From positions 3,658,001 to 3,722,000 of the forward strand of contig NZ_JAUSXV010000001.1 of assembly GCF_030816295.1 (NCBI RefSeq): DNA of 64,000 bases. Reading direction: 5' to 3'. Below the pieces are notes generated by a model that was not told the DNA's origin, did no database searches, and saw only the letters and a list, made by a program, of their open reading frames with translations. Shown here one piece after another: positions 52,455 through 63,920 of the stretch (within the stretch, counting starts at the first letter, position 1; every line of letters starts with the position of its first letter). This DNA comes from Microbacterium natoriense. Its GTDB lineage: Bacteria > Actinomycetota > Actinomycetes > Actinomycetales > Microbacteriaceae. A program made the translations under genes and the position numbers.

Positions 52455-52499
52455 CTTCGACAGGCTCAGCGACCCGCTGGGTCCCTGAGCCTGTCGAAG
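52455..52499. repeat. Interspersed repeat pair forming a hairpin in the rplE-rpsH spacer
   Basis: CTTCGACAGGCTCAG (52455-52469) pairs with CTGAGCCTGTCGAAG (52485-52499), with inner GACCC/GGGTC around GCT. Right after the rplE stop (52503) on the minus strand. Same element family as at 18261 and 40004. Confidence 0.88.
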
Positions 52500-52502
52500 G
52501 GC

Positions 52503-53093
52503 TTACGCCTGGGCGTCGTCCGAGCGGAACGGGAAGCCGAGTGCGCGCAGCAGGGCGCGGCCCTCGTCATCCGTCTTCGCGGAGGTCACGACGGTGATGT
52601 CGAAACCGCGAACCCGGTCGATCTTGTCCTGATCGATCTCGTGGAACACGCTCTGCTCCTGGAGACCGAAGGTGTAGTTGCCGTTGCCGTCGAACTGCTT
52701 GTCCGACAGACCGCGGAAGTCGCGGATACGGGGCAGGGCGAGCGAGACCAGGCGGTCGACGAACTCCCATGCGCGGTCACCGCGAAGGGTGACGTGCGCA
52801 CCGATGGGCTGACCCTCGCGCAGCTTGAACTGTGCGATGGACTTGCGCGCCTTGGTGACGATCGGCTTCTGACCGGTGATCTTGGTGAGGTCGTCGACCG
52901 CACCATCGATCACCTTGCTGTCGCGAGCTGCCTCGCCGACACCCGTGTTCACGACGACCTTGACCAGGCCGGGGATCTGCATGACGTTCGCGTAGCCGAA
53001 CTGCTCCTGCAGAGCCTTCTTGATCTCAGCGTTGTACTTCGCCTTCAGGCGGGGCTGCACCTTGACAGCCTCCGCAGCGTCAGTCGTTGCCAT
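52503..53093 (-). CDS. rplE: 50S ribosomal protein L5
   Basis: 196 residues. Binds 5S rRNA and contacts S13 and tRNA. KIVVNTG-type core is [40 protein letters not shown] near the end. The rpsN gene often found next is absent. Overlaps the rplX stop by one base. Confidence 0.97.
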   Translation of the reverse strand: MATTDAAEAVKVQPRLKAKYNAEIKKALQEQFGYANVMQIPGLVKVVVNTGVGEAARDSKVIDGAVDDLTKITGQKPIVTKARKSIAQFKLREGQPIGAHVTLRGDRAWEFVDRLVSLALPRIRDFRGLSDKQFDGNGNYTFGLQEQSVFHEIDQDKIDRVRGFDITVVTSAKTDDEGRALLRALGFPFRSDDAQA

Positions 53094-53452
53094 CAGAGGT
53101 CCTTACCGCTCTTCTTCGCGTAACGCACGCGGACGGTGCGCTTGACGCCGTCCTTGGTCTGCTCCTCGACCCGGTGGCCGACCTTGGTCGGCTTCTTGGT
53201 CGAGGGGTCGACGACTGCGACGTTCGAGATGTGGATGGGAGCCTCGACGGTCTCGAGGCCACCCGTCTTGGTGCCGCGCTGCGTCTGGCCGACGCGCGAG
53301 TGCTTGGTGACGTAGTTCACACCCTCGACGATGATGCGGTTCTGCCCGACAAGGATCTCGAGGACCTTGCCCTGCTTGCCGCGGTCGCCGCCCTTGGCCT
53401 GGGTGCGGCCGGTGATGACCTGAACCAGGTCGCCCTTCTTGATCTTCGCCAT
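53093..53452 (-). CDS. rplX: 50S ribosomal protein L24
   Basis: 119 residues, KOW-domain protein: [20 protein letters not shown] and [20 protein letters not shown]. An early assembly protein at the tunnel exit. Two bases separate it from rplN. Confidence 0.97.
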   Translation of the reverse strand: MAKIKKGDLVQVITGRTQAKGGDRGKQGKVLEILVGQNRIIVEGVNYVTKHSRVGQTQRGTKTGGLETVEAPIHISNVAVVDPSTKKPTKVGHRVEEQTKDGVKRTVRVRYAKKSGKDL

Positions 53453-53454
53453 GA

Positions 53455-53823
53455 TCAGATGACCTCCGGTGCCAGGGAGACGATCTTCATGAACTTCTTG
53501 TCACGAAGCTCACGGCCGACCGGGCCGAAGATACGGGTGCCGCGGGGCTCCCCGTCGTTCTTCAGGATCACGGCGGCGTTCTCGTCGAACTTGATGTACG
53601 AGCCGTCGGGACGGCGCGTCTCCTTCTTGGTGCGGACGATGACCGCCTTGACGACGTCGCCCTTCTTGACGTTGCCGCCCGGGATCGCGTCCTTGACGGT
53701 CGCGACGATGGTGTCGCCCAGGCCCGCGTAACGGCGGCGCGAGCCACCGAGAACGCGGATCGTGAGCAGTTCCTTCGCGCCGGTGTTGTCGGCGACCTTG
53801 AGGCGGGACTCCTGCTGAATCAC
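53455..53823 (-). CDS. rplN: 50S ribosomal protein L14
   Basis: 122 residues, standard: [20 protein letters not shown] and [20 protein letters not shown]. At the subunit interface. Start GTG at 53823, overlapping the rpsQ stop by 4 bases. Confidence 0.97.
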   Translation of the reverse strand: MIQQESRLKVADNTGAKELLTIRVLGGSRRRYAGLGDTIVATVKDAIPGGNVKKGDVVKAVIVRTKKETRRPDGSYIKFDENAAVILKNDGEPRGTRIFGPVGRELRDKKFMKIVSLAPEVI

Positions 53824-54137
53824 TTGGCCTTCTCCAGAATCTCCACCAGACGCCAGCGCTTGGTGGCGCTCAGCGGGCGGGTCTCGTTGATGAGGACCAG
53901 GTCGCCGATGCCGGCGGAGTTGGTCTCATCGTGCGCCTTGACCTTCGAGGTGCGGCGGATGACCTTGCCGTAAAGCGGGTGCTTCACGCGGTCCTCGACC
54001 TCGACCACGATGGTCTTGTCCATCTTGTCGCTGACGACGTAGCCACGACGCGACTTGCGGTAGCCACGGGCATCCACATCGCGCACGTCGTGTGCGGCGT
54101 GCTCAGCCTCGACAGCGGCTTCCTTCTTGGTGGCCAT
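53820..54137 (-). CDS. rpsQ: 30S ribosomal protein S17
   Basis: 105 residues, slightly long because of an about 25-residue N-terminal extension ([17 protein letters not shown]). The OB-fold core [20 protein letters not shown] is typical. ATG 54137 overlaps the rpmC stop by one base (TGATG), preferred over GTG 54140. Confidence 0.96.
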   Translation of the reverse strand: MATKKEAAVEAEHAAHDVRDVDARGYRKSRRGYVVSDKMDKTIVVEVEDRVKHPLYGKVIRRTSKVKAHDETNSAGIGDLVLINETRPLSATKRWRLVEILEKAK

Positions 54138-54454
54138 CACTCAGCCTCTTCCTTCACGGCGTCGTCGGCGGCATCCGCCTTCTTCGCCTTCGACTTGGTC
54201 GCCTTCTTGGCCGGAGCCTCGACCGGAGCAGGCGTCGCACGGATGCCCAGCTCGCGTTCGCGGATCACGGTGTAGAGACGCGCGATGTCGCGCTTGACGG
54301 CGCGGATGCGGCCGTGGCTCTCCAGCTGGCCGGTGGCCGACTGGAAACGGAGGTTGAACAGCTCCTCCTTGGCCTTGCGCAGCTCCTCAACGAGGCGCTG
54401 GTCTTCGAACGTGTCGAGCTCTGCCGGAGCGAGCTCCTTGGTGCCGATCGCCAT
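54137..54454 (-). CDS. rpmC: 50S ribosomal protein L29 with basic/acidic C-terminal tail
   Basis: 105 residues; normal L29 is about 65-70. The core [20 protein letters not shown] and [20 protein letters not shown] is followed by an Ala/Lys then Asp/Glu tail ([20 protein letters not shown]). L29 sits at the tunnel exit and helps dock SRP and trigger factor. Overlaps rplP by one base. Confidence 0.96.
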   Translation of the reverse strand: MAIGTKELAPAELDTFEDQRLVEELRKAKEELFNLRFQSATGQLESHGRIRAVKRDIARLYTVIRERELGIRATPAPVEAPAKKATKSKAKKADAADDAVKEEAE

Positions 54455-54873
54455 TACGCGTCGCCCTCCTCGCGCTTGATGATGCGTGCCTTGAGCGGCA
54501 GCTTGTGAATTGCTCGGGTCAGTGCTTCACGAGCGAGCTGCTCGTTGACACCCGCGACCTCGAAGAGGACACGGCCCGGCTTGACGTTGGCGACCCACCA
54601 CTCGGGGGATCCCTTACCGGAACCCATTCGGGTCTCAGCCGGCTTCTTGGTGAGCGGGCGGTCGGGGTAGATGTTGATCCACACCTTTCCACCACGCTTG
54701 ATGTGACGGGTCATCGCGATACGAGCGGACTCGATCTGACGGTTGGTCACGTAGGCCGAGGTGAGCGCCTGGATGCCGTACTCGCCGAACGACACCTGGG
54801 TGCCGCCGGTGGCGTGGCCATCACGCTTCGGGTGATGCTGCTTGCGGTACTTGACCTTGCGGGGAATAAGCAT
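54454..54873 (-). CDS. rplP: 50S ribosomal protein L16
   Basis: 139 residues, standard: [20 protein letters not shown] and [20 protein letters not shown]. It helps form the A-site tRNA binding region. Overlaps rpsC by one base. Confidence 0.97.
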   Translation of the reverse strand: MLIPRKVKYRKQHHPKRDGHATGGTQVSFGEYGIQALTSAYVTNRQIESARIAMTRHIKRGGKVWINIYPDRPLTKKPAETRMGSGKGSPEWWVANVKPGRVLFEVAGVNEQLAREALTRAIHKLPLKARIIKREEGDA

Positions 54874-55628
54874 CAGGCAGACGCTCCTTCTGCGACGGGG
54901 GCCTCGTTGCGCGGCGCGCGGCGGCGGTCGCCACCACGGTCGTCACGACGGGCCTTCGGTGCGTTGGCCTGCTCGCGAGCAAGCTCCTTGGCGGTGAGGT
55001 CGCCCTTGTAGATCCAGACCTTCACGCCGATGCGGCCGAAGGTGGTCTTCGCCTCGTAGAAGCCGTAGTCGATGTTCGCGCGCAGCGTGTGCAGCGGCAC
55101 ACGACCCTCGCGGTAGAACTCCGAACGGCTCATCTCGGCGCCGCCGAGGCGGCCGGAGACCTGGATGCGGATGCCCTTGGCGCCAGCGCGCTGCGCGCCC
55201 TGGAGACCCTTGCGCATCGCGCGACGGAACGCCACACGAGCAGACAGCTGCTCGGCGATGCCCTGGGCGACGAGCTGAGCGTCGGCCTCGGGGTTCTTGA
55301 CCTCGAGGATGTTCAGCTGGATCTGCTTGCCCGTGAGCTTCTCGAGGTCGCCGCGGATGCGCTCGGCCTCGGCGCCACGACGACCGATCACGATGCCCGG
55401 GCGGGCGGTGTGAATGTCGACGCGGACGCGGTCACGGGTGCGCTCGATCTCGATGTTCGAGACACCGGCGCGGTCGAGCTGCGTCTGCAGCAGACGACGG
55501 ATCTTGATGTCCTCGGCCACGTAGTCGGCGTAGCGCTGACCCTTCTTCGTCGAGTCCGAGAACCAACGAGAGACGTGATCAGTGGTGATACCGAGGCGGA
55601 AGCCGTACGGGTTTACCTTCTGTCCCAT
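54873..55628 (-). CDS. rpsC: 30S ribosomal protein S3
   Basis: 251 residues. KH domain ([20 protein letters not shown]) and C-terminal domain ([19 protein letters not shown]), then a short Arg/Asp-rich tail ([20 protein letters not shown]). S3 is at the mRNA entry with helicase activity. Overlaps rplV by one base. Confidence 0.97.
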   Translation of the reverse strand: MGQKVNPYGFRLGITTDHVSRWFSDSTKKGQRYADYVAEDIKIRRLLQTQLDRAGVSNIEIERTRDRVRVDIHTARPGIVIGRRGAEAERIRGDLEKLTGKQIQLNILEVKNPEADAQLVAQGIAEQLSARVAFRRAMRKGLQGAQRAGAKGIRIQVSGRLGGAEMSRSEFYREGRVPLHTLRANIDYGFYEAKTTFGRIGVKVWIYKGDLTAKELAREQANAPKARRDDRGGDRRRAPRNEAPVAEGASA

Positions 55629-56026
55629 TACTTGCTCGCCTTCTTGTTGCTGTCGCCTGCGGCAGCCGGAGCGGCCTCGGGCGTCGAGAGCACGACCGTG
55701 ATGTGGCTCGTGCGCTTCTTGATCTGGAAAGCGCGACCCTGTGCACGGGGCTGGAAACGCTTGAGCGTCGTGCCCTCGTCGACGTACGCGTTCTTCACGT
55801 ACAGGTCCTGCTCGTCGAGGTACTCGCCGTCACGATCCGCCTTGACCTGCGCGTTGGCCATGGCCGACGCGACAAGCTTGTAGATCGGCTCACTGGCGCT
55901 CTGCTGTGCGAACTTCAGGATCGCCAGAGCCTCCTGGGCCTGCTTGCCCTTGATGAGCGCGACGACACGACGAGCCTTCTGAGGGGTCACGCGGATGTGC
56001 TTCACGCGTGCGATCGATTCGACCAT
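55628..56026 (-). CDS. rplV: 50S ribosomal protein L22
   Basis: 132 residues. [24 protein letters not shown] start ([20 protein letters not shown]) and the tunnel-wall loop [21 protein letters not shown] short Ala/Lys tail follows. Overlaps rpsS by one base. Confidence 0.97.
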   Translation of the reverse strand: MVESIARVKHIRVTPQKARRVVALIKGKQAQEALAILKFAQQSASEPIYKLVASAMANAQVKADRDGEYLDEQDLYVKNAYVDEGTTLKRFQPRAQGRAFQIKKRTSHITVVLSTPEAAPAAAGDSNKKASK

Positions 56027-56307
56027 TAGCGGCGCCGCCCCTTCTTGTCGTCCTTCTCGTGGCCGCGGAAGGTGCGGGTGGGCGCGAACTCGCCCAGCTT
56101 GTGACCGACCATGGTCTCGGACACGAACACAGGAATGTGCTTGCGTCCGTCGTGGACCGCGATCGTGTGACCCAGCATGGCCGGGATGATCATGGACCGG
56201 CGAGACCAGGTCTTGATGACGTTCTTCGTGCCGGCTTCGTTCTGCACGACCACCTTGCGAAGCAGGTGCTCGTCGACGAAGGGGCCCTTCTTAAGACTGC
56301 GAGGCAT
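56026..56307 (-). CDS. rpsS: 30S ribosomal protein S19
   Basis: 93 residues, standard: [20 protein letters not shown] and [20 protein letters not shown]. Head protein near the A site. It follows rplB by 12 bases. Confidence 0.97.
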   Translation of the reverse strand: MPRSLKKGPFVDEHLLRKVVVQNEAGTKNVIKTWSRRSMIIPAMLGHTIAVHDGRKHIPVFVSETMVGHKLGEFAPTRTFRGHEKDDKKGRRR

Positions 56308-56319
56308 CTTCTCTTACTC

Positions 56320-57159
56320 CTACTTGCGCTTCTTGCCGGCGTTACGACGACGCACGATGTACTTGTCGCTTTCCTTGTTGGCGTGGCGGGTACGACCCTC
56401 AGCCTGACCCCAAGGAGTGACGGGGTGACGTCCACCGGAAGTCTTGCCCTCACCACCACCGTGGGGGTGGTCGACCGGGTTCATCGCGACACCACGCACG
56501 GTCGGGCGGACGCCCTTCCAGCGCATGCGGCCGGCCTTGCCCCAGTTGATGTTCGACTGCTCGGCGTTGCCGACCTCGCCGATGGTCGCGCGGCAGCGCG
56601 CATCGACGTTGCGGATCTCGCCCGAGGGCAGACGCAGCTGGGCGTAGGGGCCGTCCTTGGCGACGAGACGGACGGATGCACCGGCCGAACGCGCCATCTT
56701 CGCGCCGCCGCCGGGGCGGAGCTCGATCGCGTGGATGACGGTACCCGTCGGGATGTTCTTCAGCGGCAGGTTGTTACCCGGCTTGATGTCAGCCGAGGGA
56801 CCCGACTCGATGATGTCGCCCTGCTTCAGCTTCGCCGGCGCGAGGATGTAGCGCTTCTCGCCGTCGAAGTAGTGCAGCAGCGCGATGCGCGCGGTGCGGT
56901 TGGGGTCGTACTCGATGTGAGCGACCTTGGCGTTGACACCGTCCTTGTCATTGCGACGGAAGTCGATGACACGGTACTGGCGCTTGTGGCCACCACCGAT
57001 GTGACGGGTCGTGATGCGGCCCTGGTTGTTACGACCACCGGTCTTCGAGAGCGGGCGCAGCAGCGACTTCTCCGGCGTCGATCGAGTGATCTCGGCGAAG
57101 TCAGCCACCGACGAGCCGCGACGGCCCGGGGTCGTGGGCTTGTACTTGCGAATAGCCAT
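56320..57159 (-). CDS. rplB: 50S ribosomal protein L2
   Basis: 279 residues, standard. RNA-binding and C-terminal region with [20 protein letters not shown], which contains the His important for peptidyl transfer centre assembly. Follows rplW by 21 bases. Confidence 0.98.
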   Translation of the reverse strand: MAIRKYKPTTPGRRGSSVADFAEITRSTPEKSLLRPLSKTGGRNNQGRITTRHIGGGHKRQYRVIDFRRNDKDGVNAKVAHIEYDPNRTARIALLHYFDGEKRYILAPAKLKQGDIIESGPSADIKPGNNLPLKNIPTGTVIHAIELRPGGGAKMARSAGASVRLVAKDGPYAQLRLPSGEIRNVDARCRATIGEVGNAEQSNINWGKAGRMRWKGVRPTVRGVAMNPVDHPHGGGEGKTSGGRHPVTPWGQAEGRTRHANKESDKYIVRRRNAGKKRK

Positions 57160-57180
57160 TATTTGTCCTTATCCCCCGGG

Positions 57181-57504
57181 TCAGCCGACTGCCGTGAAGA
57201 TGTCGATGGTGCCCGACTTGAGGGCCACGATCGCGCGCTTGGTGTCCTTGCGCTTGCCGGTGCCGAAGCGGGTGCGACGGGCCTTGCCGACGCGGTTGAT
57301 CGTGTTGACCGATGCGACCTTGACGCCGAAGATCTTCTCGATGGCGAGCTTGATCTCGGTCTTCGAAGCGCGCGGGTCGACGAGGAAGGTGTACTTGCCC
57401 TCGTCGATGAGTCCGTAGCTCTTCTCGGACACGACCGGCTTCAGGATGATGTCGCGCGGGTCCTTGTTCAGGGCCGTCTGGAGAACAGATGCCTGCTCGC
57501 TCAT
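57181..57504 (-). CDS. rplW: 50S ribosomal protein L23
   Basis: 107 residues: [20 protein letters not shown] and [20 protein letters not shown]. At the tunnel exit, docking site for trigger factor and SRP. ATG 57504 overlaps the rplD stop by 4 bases. Confidence 0.97.
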   Translation of the reverse strand: MSEQASVLQTALNKDPRDIILKPVVSEKSYGLIDEGKYTFLVDPRASKTEIKLAIEKIFGVKVASVNTINRVGKARRTRFGTGKRKDTKRAIVALKSGTIDIFTAVG

Positions 57505-58163
57505 GCGGAGACCTCCTGGTTGGCGCCGGTCTTGGAGGCGATGAAGCCCTCGAGAGCGGCCTGGGTGAAGACGATGTCGTCGGAGACGAGCACGTCGTAG
57601 GCGTTGAGCTGGTCGAACGTCAGCACGTGCAGGTTCGACAGGTTGCGAATGCTCTTCAGCGTCACGTCATCGTTGCGCTCGATCACCACGAGGACGTTCT
57701 TCGACGAGACGACGTTGGTGAGGAAGCTCACCGCGGTCTTGGTCGAAGGCGCACCGTCGATGCCGAAGGACTCGATCGCGTGGATGCGGTCGCCGCGGAA
57801 GCGGTCGCTCAGCGCGCCCAGCAGGGCGGCGGCGATCATCTTCTTGGGGGTGCGCTGCGAGTAGTCGCGCGGCTTCGGGCCGTGCACGATGCCACCACCG
57901 GTCATGTGCGGCGCGCGGATCGAGCCCTGACGGGCGTTACCCGTGCCCTTCTGCTTGAAGGGCTTGCGGCCTGCACCGGAGACCTCACCGCGACGCTTGG
58001 TCGAGTGGGTGCCCTGGCGCGCGGCAGCGAGCTGCGCGACGACGACCTGGTGGATCAGCGGGATGTTCGTCTTGACGTCGAACAGCGCGGCGGGAAGCTC
58101 GATCGAGCCAGCCTTCTTGCCGTCTGCCTTGAGGACGTCGAGCGCGAGAGTCGAGTCAGCCAT
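57501..58163 (-). CDS. rplD: 50S ribosomal protein L4
   Basis: 220 residues; [20 protein letters not shown] is the tunnel loop, and [13 protein letters not shown] core ([20 protein letters not shown]) follows. In E. coli L4 also represses the S10 operon through its leader; whether it does so here is unknown. Two bases after rplC. Confidence 0.97.
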   Translation of the reverse strand: MADSTLALDVLKADGKKAGSIELPAALFDVKTNIPLIHQVVVAQLAAARQGTHSTKRRGEVSGAGRKPFKQKGTGNARQGSIRAPHMTGGGIVHGPKPRDYSQRTPKKMIAAALLGALSDRFRGDRIHAIESFGIDGAPSTKTAVSFLTNVVSSKNVLVVIERNDDVTLKSIRNLSNLHVLTFDQLNAYDVLVSDDIVFTQAALEGFIASKTGANQEVSA

Positions 58164-58165
58164 GA

Positions 58166-58825
58166 TCAGGCACCCTTCACTGCGTTGCGGACGTAGACGA
58201 TGCGGCCACGAGCACCGGGGACGGCGCCCTTGACGAGCAGCAGACCCTTCTCGATGTCGACGGCGTGCACCGTGAGGTTGAGAACGGTCACGCGCTCGCC
58301 ACCCATACGGCCGGCCATGCGCATGCCCTTGAAGACGCGGCTCGGGGTCGACGATGCGCCGATGGAGCCGGGCTTGCGGTGGTTGCGGTGCGAACCGTGC
58401 GAAGCCGAGACGCCCTTGAAGTTGTGACGCTTCATGACACCGGCGGTGCCCTTGCCCTTGCTGGTGCCGACGACGTCGACCAGCTGGCCGGCCTCGAAGG
58501 TCGCGTCCACGGTGAGCTCCTGGCCCAGCGAGTAGTCAGCGGCATCCGCGGTGCGGATCTCGGTGACATGGCGACGCGGCGTGACGCCGGCGGCCTCGAA
58601 GTGGGCGGTGAGGGGCTTGTTCACCTTGCGCGGGTCGATCTGACCGTAGGCGATCTGAACAGCGTTGTAGCCGTCCTTCTCGGGGGTGCGGATCTGGGTG
58701 ACCACGTTCGGCGCGAGCTCGATGACGGTGACGGGAACGAGCTTGCCGCTCTCGTTCCACACCTGGGTCATGCCGAGCTTCGTGCCGAGCATGCCCTTGG
58801 AAATCTTTGCGTTGATGTCAACCAT
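58166..58825 (-). CDS. rplC: 50S ribosomal protein L3
   Basis: 219 residues: [20 protein letters not shown] and the core [20 protein letters not shown] with the finger near the peptidyl transferase centre. It follows rpsJ by 8 bases. Confidence 0.98.
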   Translation of the reverse strand: MVDINAKISKGMLGTKLGMTQVWNESGKLVPVTVIELAPNVVTQIRTPEKDGYNAVQIAYGQIDPRKVNKPLTAHFEAAGVTPRRHVTEIRTADAADYSLGQELTVDATFEAGQLVDVVGTSKGKGTAGVMKRHNFKGVSASHGSHRNHRKPGSIGASSTPSRVFKGMRMAGRMGGERVTVLNLTVHAVDIEKGLLLVKGAVPGARGRIVYVRNAVKGA

Positions 58826-58833
58826 GGCGGACC

Positions 58834-59142
58834 TCAGAGCTTGATCTCGATGTTGACATCAGCGGGCAGGTCGAGACGCATCAGCGAGTCGACGGCCTTG
58901 GGCGTCGGGTCGACGATGTCGATCAGACGCTTGTGGGTGCGCATCTCGAAGTGCTCGCGGCTGTCCTTGTACTTGTGGGGCGACCGGATGACGCACACGA
59001 CGTTCTTCTCGGTCGGAAGGGGCACGGGGCCGACGACGGTTGCGCCCGCACGGGTCACGGTGTCGACGATCTTGCGTGCGGACGTGTCGATGACCTCGTG
59101 GTCATACGACTTCAGGCGAATGCGGATCTTCTGTCCCGCCAT
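58834..59142 (-). CDS. rpsJ: 30S ribosomal protein S10
   Basis: 102 residues, first gene of the S10 cluster: [20 protein letters not shown] and [20 protein letters not shown]. Also the NusE antitermination factor. ATG 59142 is chosen from family length; the frame is open up to 59328 without family similarity. The leader upstream is structured. Confidence 0.98.
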   Translation of the reverse strand: MAGQKIRIRLKSYDHEVIDTSARKIVDTVTRAGATVVGPVPLPTEKNVVCVIRSPHKYKDSREHFEMRTHKRLIDIVDPTPKAVDSLMRLDLPADVNIEIKL

Positions 59143-59505
59143 TGTCTGCTCTCTCTCTTTAGGCGTCTTACCGTCCGGGGCCGGGTGACCCTGGGGCATT
59201 GGACGCACGATGGCGCTGATTTCGCGCCAGGCACTACGGACGACTCCGGAGAGTCGTTCTGCGCACCACTGTTCTGCTGTCATCCCGCACGTCTTGCAAC
59301 GGACGGATGCCGACCCTCCGTCACGCATGACGGAGCCTCTGCGAAGAGGTGTCGGGGATGTCCTGCCATCCGCGGCCTAGGTCCCTGCGCTGCATCTCTT
59401 GCGAGACGACGCCGCCTATGCACTGCCGTGATGGTGATCCGGCACGCGGAGCGCGCCGAAATGTCGAACCTGTCTATTCTGCCATGCCGGATTTCACTTG
59501 TGCAA
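59143..59505 (-). promoter_or_regulatory. S10 operon leader with stable hairpins and a candidate promoter
   Basis: A candidate promoter on the minus strand is TTGCAC (59505-59500) and CAGAAT (59481-59476), 18-base spacer. The following leader of about 330 bases holds hairpins at 59316-59335 (CTCCGTCA stem, UGCG loop), 59241-59256 (CGACTC stem, UCCG loop) and 59212-59228 (GGCGC stem). Two of the loops are of the stable UNCG kind. It may mediate autoregulation; that is inference. Confidence 0.5.
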
Positions 59506-59988
59506 ACCCGGGCGTGTCGCGCTTCCGAGAGCGCCGCGCCGAAGGCGCTGCGGCAGGGTCAGAAGAGCGGGGCGAGGCATCCCCATGCCTCGCCCCGCTT
59601 GGGGAGGGCGTCCAGTGCGAGGGGGCGCACCGAACGCGAGGAGGGCAGCGTGAAGGGACGCCGCTCCCCTCGTTCGAGGGCGCGGCGAGAGACCCGCCGC
59701 GCAGGCAGGGAGTAGCCGAGGTGCGCAGAGCGCACGCATCGCACGATGATCCCCAAGATCGTTCCCCAGTATCGAACGCGGGTGCCCCGCGTGTCGTCGG
59801 AACGTCGAACCCCTTCGACGTTCCCGGCCGTAAGATCCCCAGACGGCCAGAAGTCATTCTACGGGATGATCGCCGAGGAACGCGATATCGGGCGACGGAA
59901 TACCGGGTCTCAGTCCCCGCGCGCGGATATGAGACGAGCGGCGGCCCTTCCCTGAGGAAGGACCGCCGCTCGGAGTGCGTGCGAGGGA
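59506..59988. other. Region without a recognised gene; possible small RNA
   Basis: No convincing protein here; short frames are Arg-rich shadows. It holds two strong hairpins, 59799-59824 (GGAACGTCGAA stem, CCCC loop) and 59566-59599 (AGCGGGGCGAGGCAT stem), plus the terminator 59936-59971. On the minus strand the interval 59824 to 59566 could be a transcript of about 260 bases ending in the second hairpin followed by CTTCT. Confidence 0.45.
59936..59971. terminator. Terminator after the antitoxin-like small gene
   Basis: GAGCGGCGG (59936-59944) pairs with CCGCCGCTC (59963-59971), with inner CCTTCC/GGAAGG. It begins 18 bases past the stop at 59989 on the minus strand. Confidence 0.85.
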
Positions 59989-60201
59989 CTACTCGTTTCC
60001 GACGGCCTTGTCGGCGCCTTCGCGGATCTCGTCGATCTTGTCCGCCGCACCAGGTGCGATCTTCTTGGCGAAGTCGGCGACGCCGTCGAGCACCTTGTCG
60101 CTGACGTCCTCAGCCTGCTCGCTCTTGACCGCCTCTTCGATCTTGTCCTTGTTCTGCTCGAAGAGTTCCTTGCCCTTGTTGACGGCGTCCTCGATACCCA
60201 T
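59989..60201 (-). CDS. Small helical protein resembling MT0933-type antitoxins
   Basis: 70 residues, charged and almost wholly helical: MGIEDAVNKGKELFEQNKDK and SEQAEDVSDKVLDGVADFAK. The pattern matches the MT0933-like antitoxin family, and also resembles CsbD-like stress proteins. ATG 60201 has GAAGGGGA-type Shine-Dalgarno upstream (minus-strand AGAAGGGGATTTTCACATG). No toxin gene is adjacent, so a toxin-antitoxin role is doubtful. It lies alone between tuf and the S10 region, with its own terminator. Confidence 0.72.
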   Translation of the reverse strand: MGIEDAVNKGKELFEQNKDKIEEAVKSEQAEDVSDKVLDGVADFAKKIAPGAADKIDEIREGADKAVGNE

Positions 60202-60328
60202 GTGAAAATCCCCTTCTGAGGTGTGTGCTGCCGGCCGACGGGCCGACAGCACTCATTCTGCATCGTCGCACCGGTATACGGAACCCCGTGCGTCGTTTGC
60301 GACACCGAGTGTCATCCAGTGGGAAGCA

Positions 60329-60362
60329 CAAAGGGGCCGAGCCCGAAGGCTCGACCCCTTTG
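60329..60362 (-). terminator. Rho-independent terminator after tuf
   Basis: On the minus strand CAAAGGGGUCGAGCC pairs with GGCUCGGCCCCUUUG (one G-U) around a UUCG tetraloop, 16 bases past the tuf stop. Confidence 0.9.
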
Positions 60363-60378
60363 CGAAGGAAGCAGATGC

Positions 60379-61572
<1,194 letters not shown>

Positions 61573-61683
61573 TTGGTCCTCCTCAGGACGTCGTGTAGAG
61601 GTGACCGGGCACTGGATTGCGACCGGTTCTCTACGGGTTAGGTTCTCAGTTTAGTAGAGAGGGAATGTGAAGTTGTAGGGGAC

Positions 61684-61713
61684 CTGGGAGCCGGGCCGGA
61701 ACCCGGCTCCCAG
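61684..61713 (-). terminator. Terminator between fusA and tuf
   Basis: CTGGGAGCCGGG (61684-61695) pairs with CCCGGCTCCCAG (61702-61713), 6-base loop, 5 bases past the fusA stop on the minus strand; no long U-run follows. Confidence 0.78.
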
Positions 61714-61718
61714 AAGTG

Positions 61719-63836
61719 TTACTCGCCGCCCTGGTGCTTCTGGACGATCTCGTCGGCCACTGCACGGGGAACCTCAGCGTAGCTGTTGAACTCCATGGAG
61801 TAGACGGCGCGGCCCGAGGTCTTCGAGCGCAGGTCGCCGATGTAACCGAACATCTCGGACAGCGGGACGTGTGCACGGACGACCTTGACGCCTGCGGCGT
61901 CCTCCATCGACTGGATCTGGCCACGACGCGAGTTCAGGTCGCCGATGACGTCGCCCATGTACTCCTCCGGAGTACGCACCTCGACGGCCATCAGCGGCTC
62001 GAGCAGAACGGGGTTCGCCCGACGCAGAGCCTCCTTGATACCCATGGAGCCGGCGATCTTGAACGCCATCTCCGAAGAGTCGACGTCGTGCGCGGCGCCG
62101 TCGACGATGGTCGCCTTGACGCCGACGATCGGGTAGCCGGCGAGGACGCCGACGTTCATCGCGTCCTGGAAACCGGCGTCGATCGAGCCGATGTACTCAC
62201 GAGGGATGCGACCACCGGTCACGGCGTTCACGAACTCGTAGGTCTTGTCGTTGTCGAGCTCGAGCGGCTCGATGTTGAACTGGATCTTCGCGAACTGACC
62301 CGAACCACCGGTCTGCTTCTTGTGCGTGTAGTCGTGCTTCTCGACGGCCTTGCGGATCGTCTCGCGGTACGCCACCTGCGGCTTGCCGACGTTCGCCTCG
62401 ACGTTGAACTCGCGCTTCATGCGATCGACGAGGATGTCGAGGTGCAGCTCGCCCATGCCCTTGATGGTCGTCTGACCGGTCTCGGGGTTGAGCTCGGTGC
62501 GGAAGGTCGGGTCCTCCTCAGCGAGCTTCTGGATGGCGACACCCAGCTTCTCCTGGTCGGCCTTGGTCTTCGGCTCGATCGCGACCTCGATGACAGGCTC
62601 GGGGAACGTCATCGACTCGAGGACGACGGGCGACGTCGGGTCGGTCAGCGTGTCACCGGTGGTGGTGTCCTTCAGACCGATGACGGCGTAGATGTTGCCC
62701 GCGGTGACCGAGGGGACCGGGATCTCCTTGTTGGCGTGCATCTGGAAGATCTTCCCGATGCGCTCCTTCTTGCCCTTGGTCGAGTTGATGACCTGGGCGC
62801 CGGAGTCGAGCTGGCCCGAGTAGACGCGCACGTAGGTCAGGCGACCGAAGAACGGGTGCACCGCGACCTTGAACGCGAGAGCCGCGAACGGGTCGTTCGC
62901 GTCGGGGTGACGCTCGATGATCGTGTCGTAGTCCTTGGGATCGTGCGCCTCGATCGAGCCCACGTCGAGCGGGTTCGGGAGGTAGTCGACGACCGCGTCG
63001 AGCATCGGCTGCACACCGCGGTTCTTGAACGCGGAACCGCAGAGCACCGGGTAGATCTCGGATGCGACGGTGAGCTTGCGGATGGCGCCCTTGATCTCGG
63101 CGACCGTGAGCTCCTCACCGCCGAAGAACTTCTCGAGCAGAGCGTCGTCGGTCTCGGCGACGGTCTCGAGGAGCTGCTGACGGTACTCGTCGGCCTTGTC
63201 CTTGAGATCGGCCGGGATCTCCTGGATCTCGTAGGAGGCGCCCATGGTGACGTCACCCTTGGCATCGCCGGCCCAGACCAGCGCGCGCATCTCGACGAGG
63301 TCGATCACGCCGATGAAGTCGTTCTCCGCGCCGATGGGCAGCTGGATGACCAGCGGCTTCGCGCCGAGGCGATTGATGATGGTGTCGACGGTGAAGTAGA
63401 AGTCCGCGCCGAGCTTGTCCATCTTGTTGACGAAGCAGATGCGGGGGACGTTGTACTTGTCGGCCTGACGCCACACGGTCTCGGACTGGGGCTCGACGCC
63501 CTCCTTGCCGTCGAAGACGGCGACAGCACCGTCGAGGACGCGGAGCGAGCGCTCCACCTCGACCGTGAAGTCCACGTGACCGGGGGTGTCGATGATGTTG
63601 ATCTGGTTCTTGTTCCAGTAGCAGGTCACGGCGGCAGACGTGATCGTGATGCCGCGCTCCTTCTCCTGCTCCATCCAGTCGGTGGTCGACGCGCCGTCGT
63701 GCGTCTCGCCGAGCTTGTGGTTGACGCCCGTGTAGAACAGGATGCGCTCGGTGGTGGTGGTCTTGCCAGCATCGATGTGAGCCATGATGCCGATGTTCCG
63801 AACCTTGCTCAGGTCGGTGAGCACGTCTTGTGCCAC
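61719..63836 (-). CDS. fusA: Translation elongation factor G
   Basis: 705 residues. Catalyses translocation. P-loop AHIDAGKT (19-26), [25 protein letters not shown], and domain IV/V including [11 protein letters not shown]. Start GTG at 63836. It lies 84 bases after rpsG, with a hairpin in the spacer. Confidence 0.99.
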   Translation of the reverse strand: MAQDVLTDLSKVRNIGIMAHIDAGKTTTTERILFYTGVNHKLGETHDGASTTDWMEQEKERGITITSAAVTCYWNKNQINIIDTPGHVDFTVEVERSLRVLDGAVAVFDGKEGVEPQSETVWRQADKYNVPRICFVNKMDKLGADFYFTVDTIINRLGAKPLVIQLPIGAENDFIGVIDLVEMRALVWAGDAKGDVTMGASYEIQEIPADLKDKADEYRQQLLETVAETDDALLEKFFGGEELTVAEIKGAIRKLTVASEIYPVLCGSAFKNRGVQPMLDAVVDYLPNPLDVGSIEAHDPKDYDTIIERHPDANDPFAALAFKVAVHPFFGRLTYVRVYSGQLDSGAQVINSTKGKKERIGKIFQMHANKEIPVPSVTAGNIYAVIGLKDTTTGDTLTDPTSPVVLESMTFPEPVIEVAIEPKTKADQEKLGVAIQKLAEEDPTFRTELNPETGQTTIKGMGELHLDILVDRMKREFNVEANVGKPQVAYRETIRKAVEKHDYTHKKQTGGSGQFAKIQFNIEPLELDNDKTYEFVNAVTGGRIPREYIGSIDAGFQDAMNVGVLAGYPIVGVKATIVDGAAHDVDSSEMAFKIAGSMGIKEALRRANPVLLEPLMAVEVRTPEEYMGDVIGDLNSRRGQIQSMEDAAGVKVVRAHVPLSEMFGYIGDLRSKTSGRAVYSMEFNSYAEVPRAVADEIVQKHQGGE

Positions 63837-63882
63837 AGGAGTGTCCTTATCTTTTTGGCAGTCGTACTGCGAAGAGTGGGGT

Positions 63883-63913
63883 GCCCGCCCCCGGCGAGTG
63901 GCCGGGGGCGGGC
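63883..63913 (-). terminator. Hairpin between rpsG and fusA
   Basis: GCCCGCCCCCGGC (63883-63895) and GCCGGGGGCGGGC (63901-63913) pair perfectly around 5 bases, 7 bases past the rpsG stop. It lacks a U-run, so it may attenuate or stabilise and not fully terminate. Confidence 0.6.
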
Positions 63914-63920
63914 GAAGCTG

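Noticed and set aside
59143..59328. An in-frame extension of S10 by 62 codons with two CxxC-like Cys.
   Set aside because: No S10 family member has it, the region is a hairpin-rich leader, and the shorter start has the standard N-terminus.
59349..60104. A 251-codon plus-strand frame through the gap beyond rpsJ.
   Set aside because: Arg-rich, no recognisable domain, crosses two terminators and the antisense of the small helical gene.
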